From contig NC_132911.1 of assembly GCF_047675955.1 (NCBI RefSeq), forward strand, positions 81,218,208 through 81,282,207: a DNA stretch of 64,000 nucleotides, in the 5' to 3' direction. A program made the translations under genes and the position numbers. Of the stretch, positions 12,600 to 23,391 are shown piece after piece. The notes beneath the pieces were generated by a model, which ran no database searches, was not told the origin of the DNA, and saw only the letters and a program-made list of their open reading frames with translations. This DNA is from Chlorocebus sabaeus. Its lineage: Eukaryota; Chordata; Mammalia; Primates; Cercopithecidae. Position 1 is the first letter of the stretch. Each line of letters opens with the position of its first letter.

Positions 12600-15226
12600 A
12601 TGCAAACTTTTATCAGAGAAAGAAGGAGGCCCGTGTGTGTATGTTTAAATAATCAATGAAATAATAACCAAAATGTATTTAAAATGTTCCTCTGTGAGTG
12701 GCAACTTAACTACACAACAATAAATGATTCAAATGATTTATCCAGAGGAATACAAAAGGACTATAAAGAAGCTTTAACTTGTTCTTAGTAATCATATTGT
12801 CGGTAATAACATTGGTATTGTGATTCTGGAACTATTATACAGTGACAGAGAAAATTAGAATTTACGTTAGTCATTAAGAACTAAGAATTCCAGAAAAAAT
12901 GACAAATATGAAATCAAGACCTTATGTAAAAACCCTATATTACTAATTTGAATTGAAAATCTGTATTTTTAATGTATTTTTAAATAGTATTTCCTATTTC
13001 AAATCAATGTAGAGACCTAAAGGCATTACAAATCGAATGGCATAAGCCCACAGATCTAGATTGTGGTCACTAAATGTTATTTTTTTCTCAAAAGGAACCA
13101 GGAATATTTAGGGAAATGACTGATTCCTGGTCTAGGACAAAATATGTTCAAGATGAGACTAGACCATCAATCTTGTTGCATCAGATAGTGAACAAACAGT
13201 CAAAGATTCCTGAAATCATATCAAAAATGTTGAAGTCAATTCTAAGGGGTTACTCCAGCCAAAAGACAGACAATTTGAGCATAAAAATAAAAATAATGGT
13301 AGTTGACTGAAACATAGTTGAAATCTACTGTGATTTTGATATTAAAATAACCTTCATTAGTTTCTCTTAGAGACTGCCAGGGGACTAACATGTTATTCTG
13401 AAGAGTAATAAATAAAGAAAAAAAGTGAAATGTTTATTCTATCTTTCTGTAGAGCAGTACCTGAGGGTAATCATATTATGAACAATGCAAAAATATTAAA
13501 TAAAATAATGTCAGCTAATATAAGATGAAAAATAATAGAATATCACAATTTTATTTTCCCTAATGAAATGATGAATCTAGACAATAATTACCAATGACTG
13601 AGAAAATCTTTTTATGAAAAGCTGATGGGGAACTTTACACTTAAGCATACTGATCAACCATAACGTAATTTAGAAAGAAACAGCAAGACCTTGTGGGCCC
13701 TTGAATATGATGCAATAGGAAGTACTCAATACCATCTATGAAATAATCTGCAAATAAATAAGTAAATAAACGAATAGCCTCTAGATATATCTTCCTATTC
13801 CAAGAAATTTCTTCTATTCAGAGAAATGTATTAACAACACAGAAATGAAACCAGCAAAATATAGAAGATGATAAATTCTGCACTACAGTGGATCAGTTTC
13901 CCATATTATATATTGGCCAGAAGTAGAATTCAACAATTGTTTAATGACTTCTGGACTTTGGAACAAAATTATTCTAAGGAAGAAAAGGAACTAAGAAAGT
14001 AAGATTCAATATACTTAATAATTGGTATTTACTAGTAGCACAAATAAATTTTTATTGCTTGTTAAATGGCTTTCTTTTCTTCTGAATTACAAACTTCATA
14101 AGGGTCATGTTATCCGGTTAATAGTTATAATTATAACACTAGCTAGAGTTCATGTAGCATTGAGATGCTTTATTAAATTTTGTCAACTAAAACAAACAAA
14201 AAATAAAATAAGTAAACAAAACAAAGAAGGTTTGAAGGAATTGTGGTATAGATAGAAATGCTATGTATTAGATTCCTGGGGCCTAGGAAACTGATTTCCT
14301 AAACAAGTTGAAGGAGTTTTCGTCAGGACCAAAAATCTTTTTCATACCTATTCTGTATTCCCTTACAGACTTAACAATGTGGTTACTTTGCTGAGATCAC
14401 ACTCTTACATGTAATTTAATATGTACAAAGCTTGATGAAATCTTTTGTACTGTAATATTGATAGAACAAAGTACCTATATTCACATATGTTATATATTTT
14501 ATTTGGAGGTAAATTTTCTCCCACATTGTCAGTGAGGGGATTGCTCTACTTATACTGTTTCTTTGCTAATACATGAATTATCCATATTTTTTATATTGTT
14601 TATTTGCTAATGTTCCTTTGCTTAAAATTTTCCAGTATTGTGAAATATTACTTGAAGTTTGAGTTAATTCATATGCTACCTCTGCTGTAAGGCTCCTCTT
14701 ATCAGATGACATCAATATGAAATAATCTTTGCTCTCAAGAAAATTCATACCTTAATTACAGCAGTGTTCTCACTTGTATCATAATAATTTATTTACATAT
14801 TAGTTATAATGAGAACTTTATGCATTATCTATATCTTATATACATTTTTATCTAGAATACTCAGGGCAATAATTGGAATACTGAATGGTTGGTCATTATT
14901 GGTTGGCAACAGTAAGATTCTAAAACCTAACTTCTTAAGATATATGTTATAGATATGATTGACTTTAGTTTCATCAAGATATTTGATAATATCTTTAATG
15001 ATTTGGAGAGACAAGATTGAAAAATGTAAACTAGATCTTTTTCAAATGAAAAAGTAGATATTTTTGGAATAAAATAAAAATCGTGGTAAAGATACATATG
15101 TGAAAATGAAAAATCTTTGGGCTATGTGAACAGTAAAAGTGTGATACTTGGTGATACTAAGAAAAGTTTTCACAAATGTCGAAGAGTCTCATTATGGTTG
15201 TGAAAAAAAAATTTCCAGAATTTACA
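12600..15226. other. AT-rich intergenic DNA with a possible unassigned ancient repeat
   Basis: Most of this stretch shows nothing recognisable. The part at about 13080-13780 contains phrases such as 'caagaccttgtgggccc' and 'atgatgcaataggaagtac' that read like an eroded interspersed repeat, but I cannot name the family. The 78-codon open frame at 13074-13310 has no domain. 14270-15200 is AT-rich with no features. Confidence 0.45.
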
Positions 15227-15530
15227 GGCTGGACACAGTGACTCACGCCTGTAATCCCAGCATTTTGGGAGGCCAAGATGGGTGGATCAACTGAGGTCAA
15301 GGGTTCAAGCCCAGCCTGGTCAACATGTTGAAAGCTCGTCTCTACTAAAAATACAAAAATTAACTGGGCGTGGTGTTGAATGCCTGTATGTAATCCCAGC
15401 TACTTGGGAGACTGAGGCAGGAGAATTGTTTGCACCTGGGAGGTGGAGTTTGCAGTGAGCCAAGATCACATCACTGCACTCTAGCCTGGGTGAAAGAGTG
15501 AGACTCCTTTAAAAAAAAAAAAAAAAAAAG
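15227..15530 (+). mobile_element. Older Alu (AluS-type), full length
   Basis: It begins 'ggctggacacagtgactcac', includes both monomers and ends in a 19-base A tract. Scattered substitutions throughout (for example 'tgttgaaagctcgtctc') show it is older than its neighbour. The next Alu begins two bases after its A-tail. Confidence 0.92.
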
Positions 15531-15531
15531 A

Positions 15532-15818
15532 GGCCGGGCGCGGTGGCTCAAGTCTCTAATACCAGCACTTTGGGTGGCCGAGACGGGCGGATCACGAGGT
15601 CAGGAGATCGAGACCGTCCTGGCTAACACGGTGAAACCCCGTCTCTACTAAAAAATACAAAAAACTAGGCGGTCGAGATGGCGGGCGCCTGTAGTCCCAG
15701 CTACTCGGGAGGCTGAGGCAGGAGAATGGCGTGAACCCGGGAGGCGGAGCTTGCAATGAGCTGAGATCTGGCCACTGCACTCCAGCCTGGGCGACAGAGC
15801 GAGGCTGCGTCTCAAAAA

Positions 15819-15850
<32 letters not shown>

Positions 15851-15863
15851 AAAAGAAAAAAAA
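15532..15863 (+). mobile_element. AluY-type SINE, full length
   Basis: It begins 'ggccgggcgcggtggctc' and ends in an A/GAAAA-rich tail to about 15863. 'atctggccactgcactcc' and 'gatggcgggcgcctgtag' are close to the AluYR style of Old World monkeys. It was inserted at the A-tail of the preceding older Alu, giving a head-to-tail pair. Confidence 0.92.
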
Positions 15864-15979
15864 TTTAGGAATATTGAAAATATTTTACTTTCTAGAGTGA
15901 AAACATTAGTTTGAGCATTAGTGATTTAGAGGGAATGACAAACTGTAGGACAAGACATTATATCAAACTGAGTCCAATT
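15864..15979. other. Unique spacer before inverted L1
   Basis: A short AT-rich stretch between the Alu A-tail and the first target-site copy of the following L1. No feature is visible. Confidence 0.5.
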
Positions 15980-16885
15980 GAGAGAGAGAATGTTATCGAT
16001 CTGTTCAGGGATTCATTTTTTTCTTGGTTCAGACTTGTCAGGGTGTATGTGTCCAGGAATTTATCCATTTTTTTCTAGATTTCCTAGTTTGTGTATATAG
16101 AGGATTTCATAATATTGTCTAATGGTTATTCGTATTTCTGTGGGATCAGTGATAATATCCCCTTTGTCATTTCTAATTGTGTTTATTTGGATCTTCTCTC
16201 TTTTCCTCTTTCTTAGTCTAGCTATCAGTCTATTTTATTAATTTTTTTTCCAAATACTATCTCTTGATTCATCGATTTTTTAAATGGTTTTTCATGTCTC
16301 TATCTCACTTAGTTCAGCTCTGCTTTTGGTTATTTCTTGTCTTCTGCTAGCTTTGGGGTTGGGTTGCTCTTGCTTCTGTAGTACTTTTAGTTGTGATGTA
16401 AGGTTGTTGATTTGAGATCTTTCTAACTTATGATGTGGACATTTAGTGCTGTGAATTTGCCTCTTAACACTGCCTTACCTGTGTCCCAGAGATTCTGGTA
16501 TGTTGTATCTTTGTTCTTATTGGTTTCAAAGAACTTGATTTATGCTTTAATTTCATTATTTACCCAAAAGTAATTCAGGAGCAGGTTATTCAATGTCTGT
16601 GTAATTGTATGCTTTTGAGTGATTTTCCTACTTTTGATTTCTAATTTTCTTGTGCTGTGGTCCTAGTGATACCTAAAAACAGGATTGCCATTGAATCCAG
16701 TAATCTCATTACTGGGTATATATCCAATGGAATATAAACCATTCTATCATAAAGAAACATGCAGGCATACATTAATTACAGCACCATTCGCAATAGCAAA
16801 GACATGGAATCAACCTAAGTGCCCAGCAATGGTAGACTGGATAAAGACAATGTGGTTCATATACAGCATGGAACACTATGTAACC

Positions 16886-16916
<31 letters not shown>

Positions 16917-17264
16917 GAGATCATGTCCTTTGCAGGAACATGGATGAAGCTGGAGGCCATTATCCTTGGTAAACTAATGCAGGAACAGAAAACCCATACC
17001 ACATTGTTCTCCCTTATAAGTGGGAGCTAATGATGACAGCACAGGGATGCTTAGAGGGGAAAAACATATACTAGGACTTATCAGAGAGTAGAGGGTAGGA
17101 GGAGGGAGAGAATCAGGAAAAATAACTAAAGGGTAGTAGGCTTAATACCTAGGTGTATTCTGTAAAATAAAATATTCTGTACATCTAACCCCATGACACA
17201 AGTTTAGCTATATAAGAAACCTGCACATGTAACCCTGAACTTAAAGTTAAAAAGAGAGAGAGAA
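15980..17264 (+). mobile_element. 5'-inverted (twin-primed) primate L1 with target-site duplication
   Basis: 15991-16665 reads as antisense L1 ORF2 (for example 'tgtcccagagattctggta' and 'cttcttttcttagtctagc'-like text). At about 16667 the orientation flips to sense: 'cattactgggtatatatcc' through the 3'UTR to 'gcacatgtaaccctgaactt'. The element is therefore on the plus strand with its 5' part inverted. The 11-bp sequence gagagagagaa occurs at 15980-15990 and 17254-17264, flanking the whole. An A run of about 28 bases (16886-16914) has expanded inside the ORF2 end. No intact reading frame remains. Confidence 0.87.
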
Positions 17265-17400
17265 GTCACAGAGTAGTTTGCACAAACAATATAGAAAATT
17301 ATTAAATTATAACAAGATATTGGACTATGGAGTAATTGGCTCATAAGAACTCTAATGAGCACAGCAATAGCAGCTATATGATATAATAGCACATACTATA
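17265..17400. other. Spacer, no recognised feature
   Basis: A short AT-rich sequence between the L1 and the MaLR-type LTR with no visible signal. Confidence 0.5.
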
Positions 17401-17810
17401 TGCACTAGATTGCTATGGCTAAGATAACAAAATACCAGAGACTAAGTGGCTTAAACAACAGATTTTTTTTTTTTTTCTCACAGTTCTGGAGGCTAGATAT
17501 TCAATATGAAGGTGCTGTCAGGCTTCATCTCTTCTGACACCTCTCCCCTTGGCTTGCAGATAGCCACCTTCTGGCTATATTCTCACATGGACTTTACTTC
17601 ATCTGTACAAATCCCTCTGTCTCTTTGTATGTCCAAACTGCCTCTTCTTATAAAGGGTACCAATCAGATTGGATCAGGGCCCACCCTAATGGCCTTCTTT
17701 AACTTAATCACCTCTCGAAAGGCCATGTCTCCAAAATATCGTCATATCCTGAAGTACTGTGAGTTCTAGATTCAACATATGAATTATGGAGGAACAAGAT
17801 TTAGCCCAAA
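17401..17810 (-). mobile_element. MaLR-type (MST/MLT1-like) solo LTR
   Basis: The antisense LTR reads 'gctatggctaagataacaa', 'ctaagtggcttaaacaaca', 'ctcacagttctggaggct', 'cttcttataaagggtacc', then 'atcagattggatcagggcc' and 'caacatatgaattatgg'. This is the standard order for mammalian apparent LTR retrotransposon LTRs. A T run (17463-17476) lies inside. The 87-codon open frame at 17506-17769 is a by-product of LTR sequence. Exact subfamily not assigned. Confidence 0.78.
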
Positions 17811-17860
17811 ACTATACTATACTATACTATACTATACTATACTATACTATACTATACTAT
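17811..17860 (+). repeat. (ACTAT)10 pentanucleotide microsatellite
   Basis: Ten perfect tandem copies of ACTAT directly follow the LTR's last recognisable bases. A perfect array of this length is likely length-variable between individuals. Confidence 0.97.
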
Positions 17861-17898
17861 GAAATGATAAATATAAACAAGATGATGTAATTTAACAT

Positions 17899-19249
17899 GA
17901 TGTATTATTATTATTTTTTATTACTATACTTTAAGTTCTAGGGTACATGTGCATAACGGGCAGGTTTGTTACCTATGTATATTTGTGCCATGTTGGTGTG
18001 CTGCACCCATCAACTCGTCAGCACCCATCAACTCGTCATTTACATCAGGTATAACTCCCAATGCAATCCCTCCCCCTTCCCCCCTCCCCATAATAGGCCC
18101 TGGTGTGTGATGTTCCCCTTCCCGAGTCCAAGTGATCTCATTGTTCAATTCCCACCTATGAGTGAGAACATGCGGTGTTTGGTTTTCTGTTCTTGTGATA
18201 GTTTGCTGAGAATGATGGTTTTCAGCTGCATCCATGTCCCTACGAAGGATGCAAACTCATCCTTTTTTATGGCTGCATAGTATTCCATGGTGTATATGTG
18301 CCACATTTTCTTAATCCAGTCTGTCACTGATGGACCTTTGGGTTGAATCCAAGTCTTTGCTATTGTGAATAGTGCCACAATGAACATACGTGTGCATGTG
18401 TCTTTATAGCAGCATGACTTATAATCATTTGGGTATATACCCAGTAATGGGATGGCTGGATCATATGGTACTTCCAGTTCTAGATCCTTGAGGAATCGCC
18501 ATACTGTCTTCCATAATGGTTGAACTAGTTTACAATCCCACCAACAGTGTAAAAGTGTTCCTATTTCTCCACATCCTCTCCAGCACCTACTGTTTCCTGA
18601 CTTTTTAATGATTGCCATTCTAACTGGTGTGAGATGGTATCTCATTGTGGTTTTGATTTGCATTTCTCTGATGGCCAGTGACGACGAGCATTTTTTCATG
18701 TGTCTGTTGGCTGTATGCATGTCTTCTTTTGAGAAGTGTCTGTTCATATCTTTTGCCCACTTTTTGATGGGGTTGTTTGTTTTTTTCTTGTAAATTTGTT
18801 TGAGTCCTTTGTAGGTTCTAGATATTAGCCCTTTGTCAGATGAGTAGATTGCAAAAATTTTCTCCCATTCTGTAGGTTGCCTGTTCACTCTGATAGTAGT
18901 TTCTTTTGCTGTGCAGAAGCTCTTTAGTTTAATGAGATCCCATTTGTCAATTTTGGCTTTTGTTGCCATTGCTTTTGGTGTTTTAAACATGAAGTCCTTG
19001 CCCATGCCTATATCCTGAATGGTATTACCTAGGTTTTCTTCTAGGGATTTTATGGTATTAGGTCTAACATTTAAGTCTCTAATCCATCTTGAATTAATTT
19101 TCGTATAAGGACTAAGGAAAGGATCCAGTTTCAGCTTTCTGCTTATGGCTAGCCAATTTTCCCAGCACCATTTATTAAATAGGGAATCCTTTCCCCATTT
19201 CTTGTTTTTCTCAGGTTTGTGAAAGATCAGATGGCTGTAGATGTATTAT
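17899..19249 (-). mobile_element. 5'-truncated primate L1 (L1PA-class) with target-site duplication
   Basis: Reading the minus strand, this is the last part of ORF2 followed by the 3'UTR, ending in a degenerate A-rich tail near 17909-17925. The 10-bp sequence gatgtattat flanks it at 17899-17908 and 19240-19249. The 5' truncation falls inside ORF2. The 3'UTR carries an exact 18-bp tandem duplication at 18003-18038 (unit gcacccatcaactcgtca) that is absent from the related copy at 38411-38877. ORF2-derived text remains largely readable, so the insertion is fairly recent (catarrhine or Old World monkey lineage). Confidence 0.92.
18145..19005 (-). pseudogene. L1 ORF2p C-terminal fragment, 286 open codons
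   Basis: This is the C-terminal end of the LINE-1 ORF2 protein, which in an intact element is the endonuclease/reverse transcriptase. The endonuclease and reverse transcriptase domains are absent because of the 5' truncation; only the region after the RT survives. A C-x3-C-x7-H-x4-C zinc-knuckle-like motif is visible (cysteines and histidine within CWRGCGEIGTLLHCWWDC). Further on are the conserved blocks WKTVWRFLKDLELEVPYDPA, PLLGIYPNDYKSCCYKDTC, MWHIYTMEYYAAIK and the normal terminus ending SLIGGN followed by a stop. The Met at 19005 is internal, not a true start; L1 sequence continues upstream to about 19239. There is no promoter and no function is expected. It is the longest open frame in the window. 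Confidence 0.93.
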
Positions 19250-19983
19250 AATAAACTAGCCACTAACTCGAGACCTGGGACAGAAAACTCTCATAAGTAT
19301 CACTTCCTTCCTAAGGCTGAAGCCCAGACCGTGGTGTAGAAGATCTGCCTGTCATTCACTGGATGGTAGAGATGTTGCTGTGGTGTCCTGCTGGTGGAAC
19401 TGATCAGAAGTTGACCTTCGAAATTGCTAGAAATCTGCATTCTGGGTTGCAGGAGAAAGCTGTTTCACTGGCAGAAGTCTGCTATAAAACCTACTGAAGG
19501 GGTTTGCTGGGGAAAGCAGCTGGCTGCTGGGTGCTTCTGGCAGCTCTGCACTGCAGGAACCAGACAAGTGAGCACACTGAAACCAGAAAGCAAAACCCTT
19601 TCCTCTCCAGACCCTCTAATGACAAAGCTTTAGTGCCAACTAGCAAAAGATAAATGTTTAAGGGGCTCACATTCATTTTCACAGAGCAGTCAAAAGGGAC
19701 ACATTTAGTGCTGAGAGGCTCCATAACTGGCACAGACATGGATCAAATCAACTTGGAAAATAGTGATGAGGGCAGTGATAATTGAACTGGTATATCCTAT
19801 TGGGAAACAGATTAAAGAGGAAAGGAGAAAGTCTTTGACCTGGAAGATAGGAATTTGATTAGGAGCTAGAAATTTACTAGTTCTAACAACCTCTGAAATA
19901 AAATAGTAAATTCCTTATTCTGCCATTTCTTCCATAAAATACCCCTAAACAATTATTGAAGGAAATTCTGTTTATTTGAAATT

Positions 19984-19985
<2 letters not shown>
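19250..19985. other. Moderately GC-richer unassigned sequence
   Basis: Phrases such as 'ctggctgctgggtgcttct' and 'gcagctctgcactgcagg' suggest an old interspersed repeat or retroviral piece, but I recognise no family. Short open frames on both strands (19424-19633 and 19491-19739) lack motifs. Confidence 0.4.

Positions 19986-20043
<58 letters not shown>
19986..20043 (+). repeat. (TATC)n tetranucleotide microsatellite
   Basis: About 14 uninterrupted TATC units, the GATA class on the other strand. Likely polymorphic. Confidence 0.96.
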
Positions 20044-20044
<1 letters not shown>

Positions 20045-20761
20045 CTAGCTATCCATTTTCTTTAGTGAAATACATACATGTATAAGTACAGATATATACT
20101 ATGAAAATATATAGAAAGTAAAAATATCATGAGATGAATTAATGTTGAGCATTGATTTATAAGAAACAAAGTTTTTATTGTGTTGAATATTTGGCAAAGG
20201 ACAAAATAATGTGAAGATAAGGAGAAACTGGTGAAAAATATTTTTCTTTATTACTACAACAATTTTGTAATAAAAGCATTTATTTATTTTTACGTATTTC
20301 CTTCTATAGAGAAACCCTTTTTTGTTTTATCATGCTTATTTGTTTTATCATGTCAGTAATTTCTTTTTTCCAGAGGAATCTTAGAAACATATTTGTTGAG
20401 TTGTAGTCTGTGTATCTCTTGTATTTGGAGTATACATTCTAAGTAACTGTTTTGTGATTTTTTTTTCATTTTCTTCTTTCATTTATATTATATTATACAG
20501 ATAAAAAAATGTAAGCATATGCTGGATCAGTTGGATGCTGTTTTGATAGTAGAATGTTCTCATATTGAACACCCAAATAAAAATAGGGGCATTGAAATTG
20601 ATCTTTTTGGCAATAATTAGTTTTACTCCAACAGTCAATGACAAATTGAAAAAACTTGTAGCAAAGTTAATGTATAAATGACAGTAAGTGAAAGAAAATG
20701 CTATTATGATATACAAAGATTTCTAAAATAGTTTGAATATGGAATAGTGGTAAGAGTATGC
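20044..20761. other. AT-rich intergenic DNA, no recognised feature
   Basis: A 'ttatttgttttatcatg' phrase is nearly repeated around 20320-20355. One 77-codon minus-strand frame (20483-20716) has no domain. No mobile element was placed. Confidence 0.5.
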
Positions 20762-20995
20762 TATGGTTAATTTTATATGTTGACTTGACTGGGACATAGA
20801 ATGTCCAGACATGTGGTCAAACATCCTAATTATGTTTATAAAAGTGTGTCTGGATAACATTAACATTTAAATAGCTAAAATGAGTAAAGCAGATTGCCTT
20901 TCCTAATATGAATGGGACTAATCCAAGCAACTGAAGATCTGAATAGAACAAAAATGTTGAGTAAAGTGGTACTTCTCTCTGTGTTAATTTGTTAG

Positions 20996-21170
20996 AGATT
21001 ATGGCCTCTGGTTCCATCCATATTACTGCAAAGGATACAATTTCATTCTTTATTATGACTGCATAGTATTCTATACTCTAAACTTCAGCATCAGAAATAT
21101 TCCCATATAATGAATCTGCACATGTGCATACTGTATCTAAAGTCAAAGATGAAATAAAAATGAAGATACT
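20996..21170 (+). mobile_element. Very short 5'-inverted L1 insertion
   Basis: 20997-21077 reads as antisense L1 ('ggttccatccatattactgc' and 'gactgcatagtattctat'). 21078-21165 reads as the sense L1 3' end ('cttcagcatcagaaatatt' and 'aatctgcacatgtgcatact') with a short A-rich end. The element totals about 170 bp. The 7-mer tacttct occurs on both sides (about 20969 and 21167) and could be a weak target-site duplication, though it does not sit exactly at the ends. Confidence 0.72.
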
Positions 21171-21378
21171 TCTGGCTGACCATTTGAGCTATGTCATTGG
21201 TCCTTTTCCTGCTTTGCAACTCAAACTGACAAATTAGTTGTTCTTGTGCTTGTATCTCAACCCTGCTGACTTTGAAACTGAAACTATTCCACAGGCTCTC
21301 CTGAGTCTCAAGCTTGCCAGCTGCGGATCCTGTAAGTCTTTCATACCTATATGAGCCAATTCCTTACAGTAAATCTCT

Positions 21379-21449
21379 CTGTCTTTCTCCGTCTCTTTCT
21401 GTCTCTCTACACACAAACACAGACAAACACACATGCACACACACACACG
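21379..21449. repeat. CT-rich then CA-rich simple sequence
   Basis: Short runs of TCT/CTCT change to ACACA with interruptions. This is the variable pyrimidine/CA tract expected near the 3' end of the surrounding LTR-like repeat. The 70-codon minus-strand frame here encodes Cys/Val-rich low-complexity sequence only. Confidence 0.75.
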
Positions 21450-21488
21450 ATTGGTTCTGTTTCTTTAGAAAACCCTGACTAATCAGAT

Positions 21489-22526
21489 TTACACCATCAG
21501 TGTGATCTTTATAGACATTTAACTTCAGTTAAACAATGCCATGTGCAACATTACATTTGTTTTAATGTTGATGGTACTGATTTTACAGCTTTGTTTATAT
21601 TCACCTTGTAAAAGTGTTTTAACTTTACAGTTGTGTAAGACAATGCATAATAAATTTGTGACTTTTTATTGCTTTTTTAAAACATGTAATTGCCCTTAAC
21701 CCAAATGTTATACTTTTGAGGTTTTTGCTTTTTTTGCTTTAAAATGCTTTAATGATTCTCAACCTTCTTCTGTTTTCCTACGGCAGTAAAAACTACAGTA
21801 TTTATAGCATCTCAATAGTACTTACATTTAATTAGCTACTGCGCATGTTGGTGTGTTTGATAATGTATCAGGGAATATGTATTTTGAGAGAATTTATAGC
21901 CAATATGTCTTGTTCTAAGAATAAAACTTATAAAAACTCAACATACATCATCTCATCTAATATTAACATCAATTTATAAATTATGATATACTGCTATACT
22001 CATTTTATAGAGAAAAAGAATAAAATATATGGGATGTGAAGATATGTCTAAATACCTTGAGTTATGGTGATCAGAGGAAGAGGTTATTGCTAAACTGAGT
22101 CTATTTTAGGTAGCAAACTTTCATGGAAAAGAGCATAAAAGTTAATTTAAACAGAAGGACTAGCATAAATAAAGACCAGGAGGTGGGAGCAACCATATGC
22201 CATTGGCAAACAGCAATTATTTTGGCATGGGTGGAATTATGTGTATTTAGCGGTATGTATGATCAGAATTTTGAGAGATTGGGACTTCTCAAAATTTGAG
22301 GTGTCATCTGAAAAGTTAGAATCCATTAATCTCTTCTGTTGCACCAGATGCTGAAAAACTAAAACAAGAAGTAAAATTAAATATATCAATTTTGAGAGCC
22401 AGTGGTGTCTATAGTGGCGAAGAGCTCAACCGAGAAAGATTTTTAATGCCAAACAGAAAATTTTTTAATATATAAGGCAGATATCTGTATTAACATAAGT
22501 AAAATGTAAATAGTTATAGACAATAT
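21489..22526. other. Intergenic DNA, no recognised feature
   Basis: AT-rich sequence with no gene-like frame and no repeat that I can place. Confidence 0.5.
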
Positions 22527-22850
22527 ATGTATTATATAGATATTATATATATAAAATATAAATAGATAATTATATATAGATAATATATAGATATAGAAAT
22601 ATCTATATATCTTCATATAAATATCTATCTAAATATATTTATTTATACATCTATTTATATTTATATAGAGAGATATTTTTATATATCTATATATCTATTT
22701 ATATATCTATATATAAATATATAAATATAAATAGATATCTATATATAATAGATATTTTATATATAATCTATAATATATGTAGTTATATATGTTATAACTA
22801 TATATAGTTATAGATAAATAATATATAAAATGTTGATAGATTATATTAAT
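22527..22850. repeat. TA-rich low-complexity block
   Basis: About 320 bp made almost only of A and T with recurring 'tatctatatat' and 'atatagatatt' words on both strands. Many short words are self-complementary, so the block can form alternative hairpins. No unit length is kept long enough to call it a regular tandem array. Confidence 0.88.
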
Positions 22851-23049
22851 TATTCATGTTTATGTATCTTACTTCTAATTTTTCCAAGGCTAGAAGCTGT
22901 GACATTTGAAGCAGGTTGCAGAAGTGACCTTATTTTAATTTCTATGCATGTCTTTGAAATTTTTTTATAGCTTATTATAGAGGTTTATCAACAATGGTTG
23001 GGGTGTAATAGTTTTCATGACTCAAGAGAAGGGAAAGGAACTTAACTAT

Positions 23050-23391
23050 AAAAAGTGCATTGGGGGCCGGGCGCGGTGGCTCAAGCCTGTAATCCCATCA
23101 CTTTGGGGGGCCGAGACGGGCGGATCACGAGGTCAGGAGATCGAGACCATCCTGGCTAACACGGTGAAACCCCGTCTCTACTAAAAATACAAAAAAAAAA
23201 AAAACTAGCTGGGCGAGGTGGCGGGCGCCTGTAGTCCCAGCTACTCGGGAGGCTGAGGCAGGAGAATGGCGTAAACCCGGGAGGCGGGGCTTGCAGTGAG
23301 CTGAGATCCGGCCACTGCACTCCAGCCCGGGCGACACAGCGAGACTCCATCTCAAAAAAAAAAAAAAAAAAAAAAAAAAAAGTGCATTGGG
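23050..23391 (+). mobile_element. Young full-length AluY (AluYR-type) with perfect target-site duplication
   Basis: The Alu body runs from 'ggccgggcgcggtggctcaa' at 23065 to a 27-base A-tail. The 15-bp duplication aaaaagtgcattggg is identical at 23050-23064 and 23377-23391 (its first As merge with the tail). 'gggcgaggtggcgggcgcc', 'aatggcgtaaacccggga' and 'gatccggccactgcac' are the forms I associate with Old World monkey-specific AluYR subfamilies. The middle A-linker is expanded to 14 As. Very low divergence makes it the youngest-looking Alu here. Confidence 0.96.

Larger units (their letters stand above)
20762..21488 (+). mobile_element. LTR-like interspersed repeat split by a small L1
   Basis: The left end 'tatggttaattttatatgtt' and 'acttgactgggacatag' pair with the right end 'gattggttctgtttcttta' and 'aaccctgactaatcaga'. 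Together they are the two termini of a common primate repeat of LTR character that I cannot name precisely. The characteristic 'gagccaattccttacagtaa' and a CT/CA simple tract (21379-21449) precede the right end. The interior is interrupted by the inverted L1 at about 20996-21170. Confidence 0.7.

Noticed and set aside
17966..18280. Frames of 88-104 codons on both strands over the L1 3' end
   Set aside because: Frame shadows of the L1 3'UTR and ORF2 terminus; the true coding relic is the minus-strand ORF2 frame.
22527..22850. TA-rich block as a CRISPR-like or regular satellite array
   Set aside because: No constant unit or spacer pattern, and CRISPR is not expected in primate nuclear DNA.
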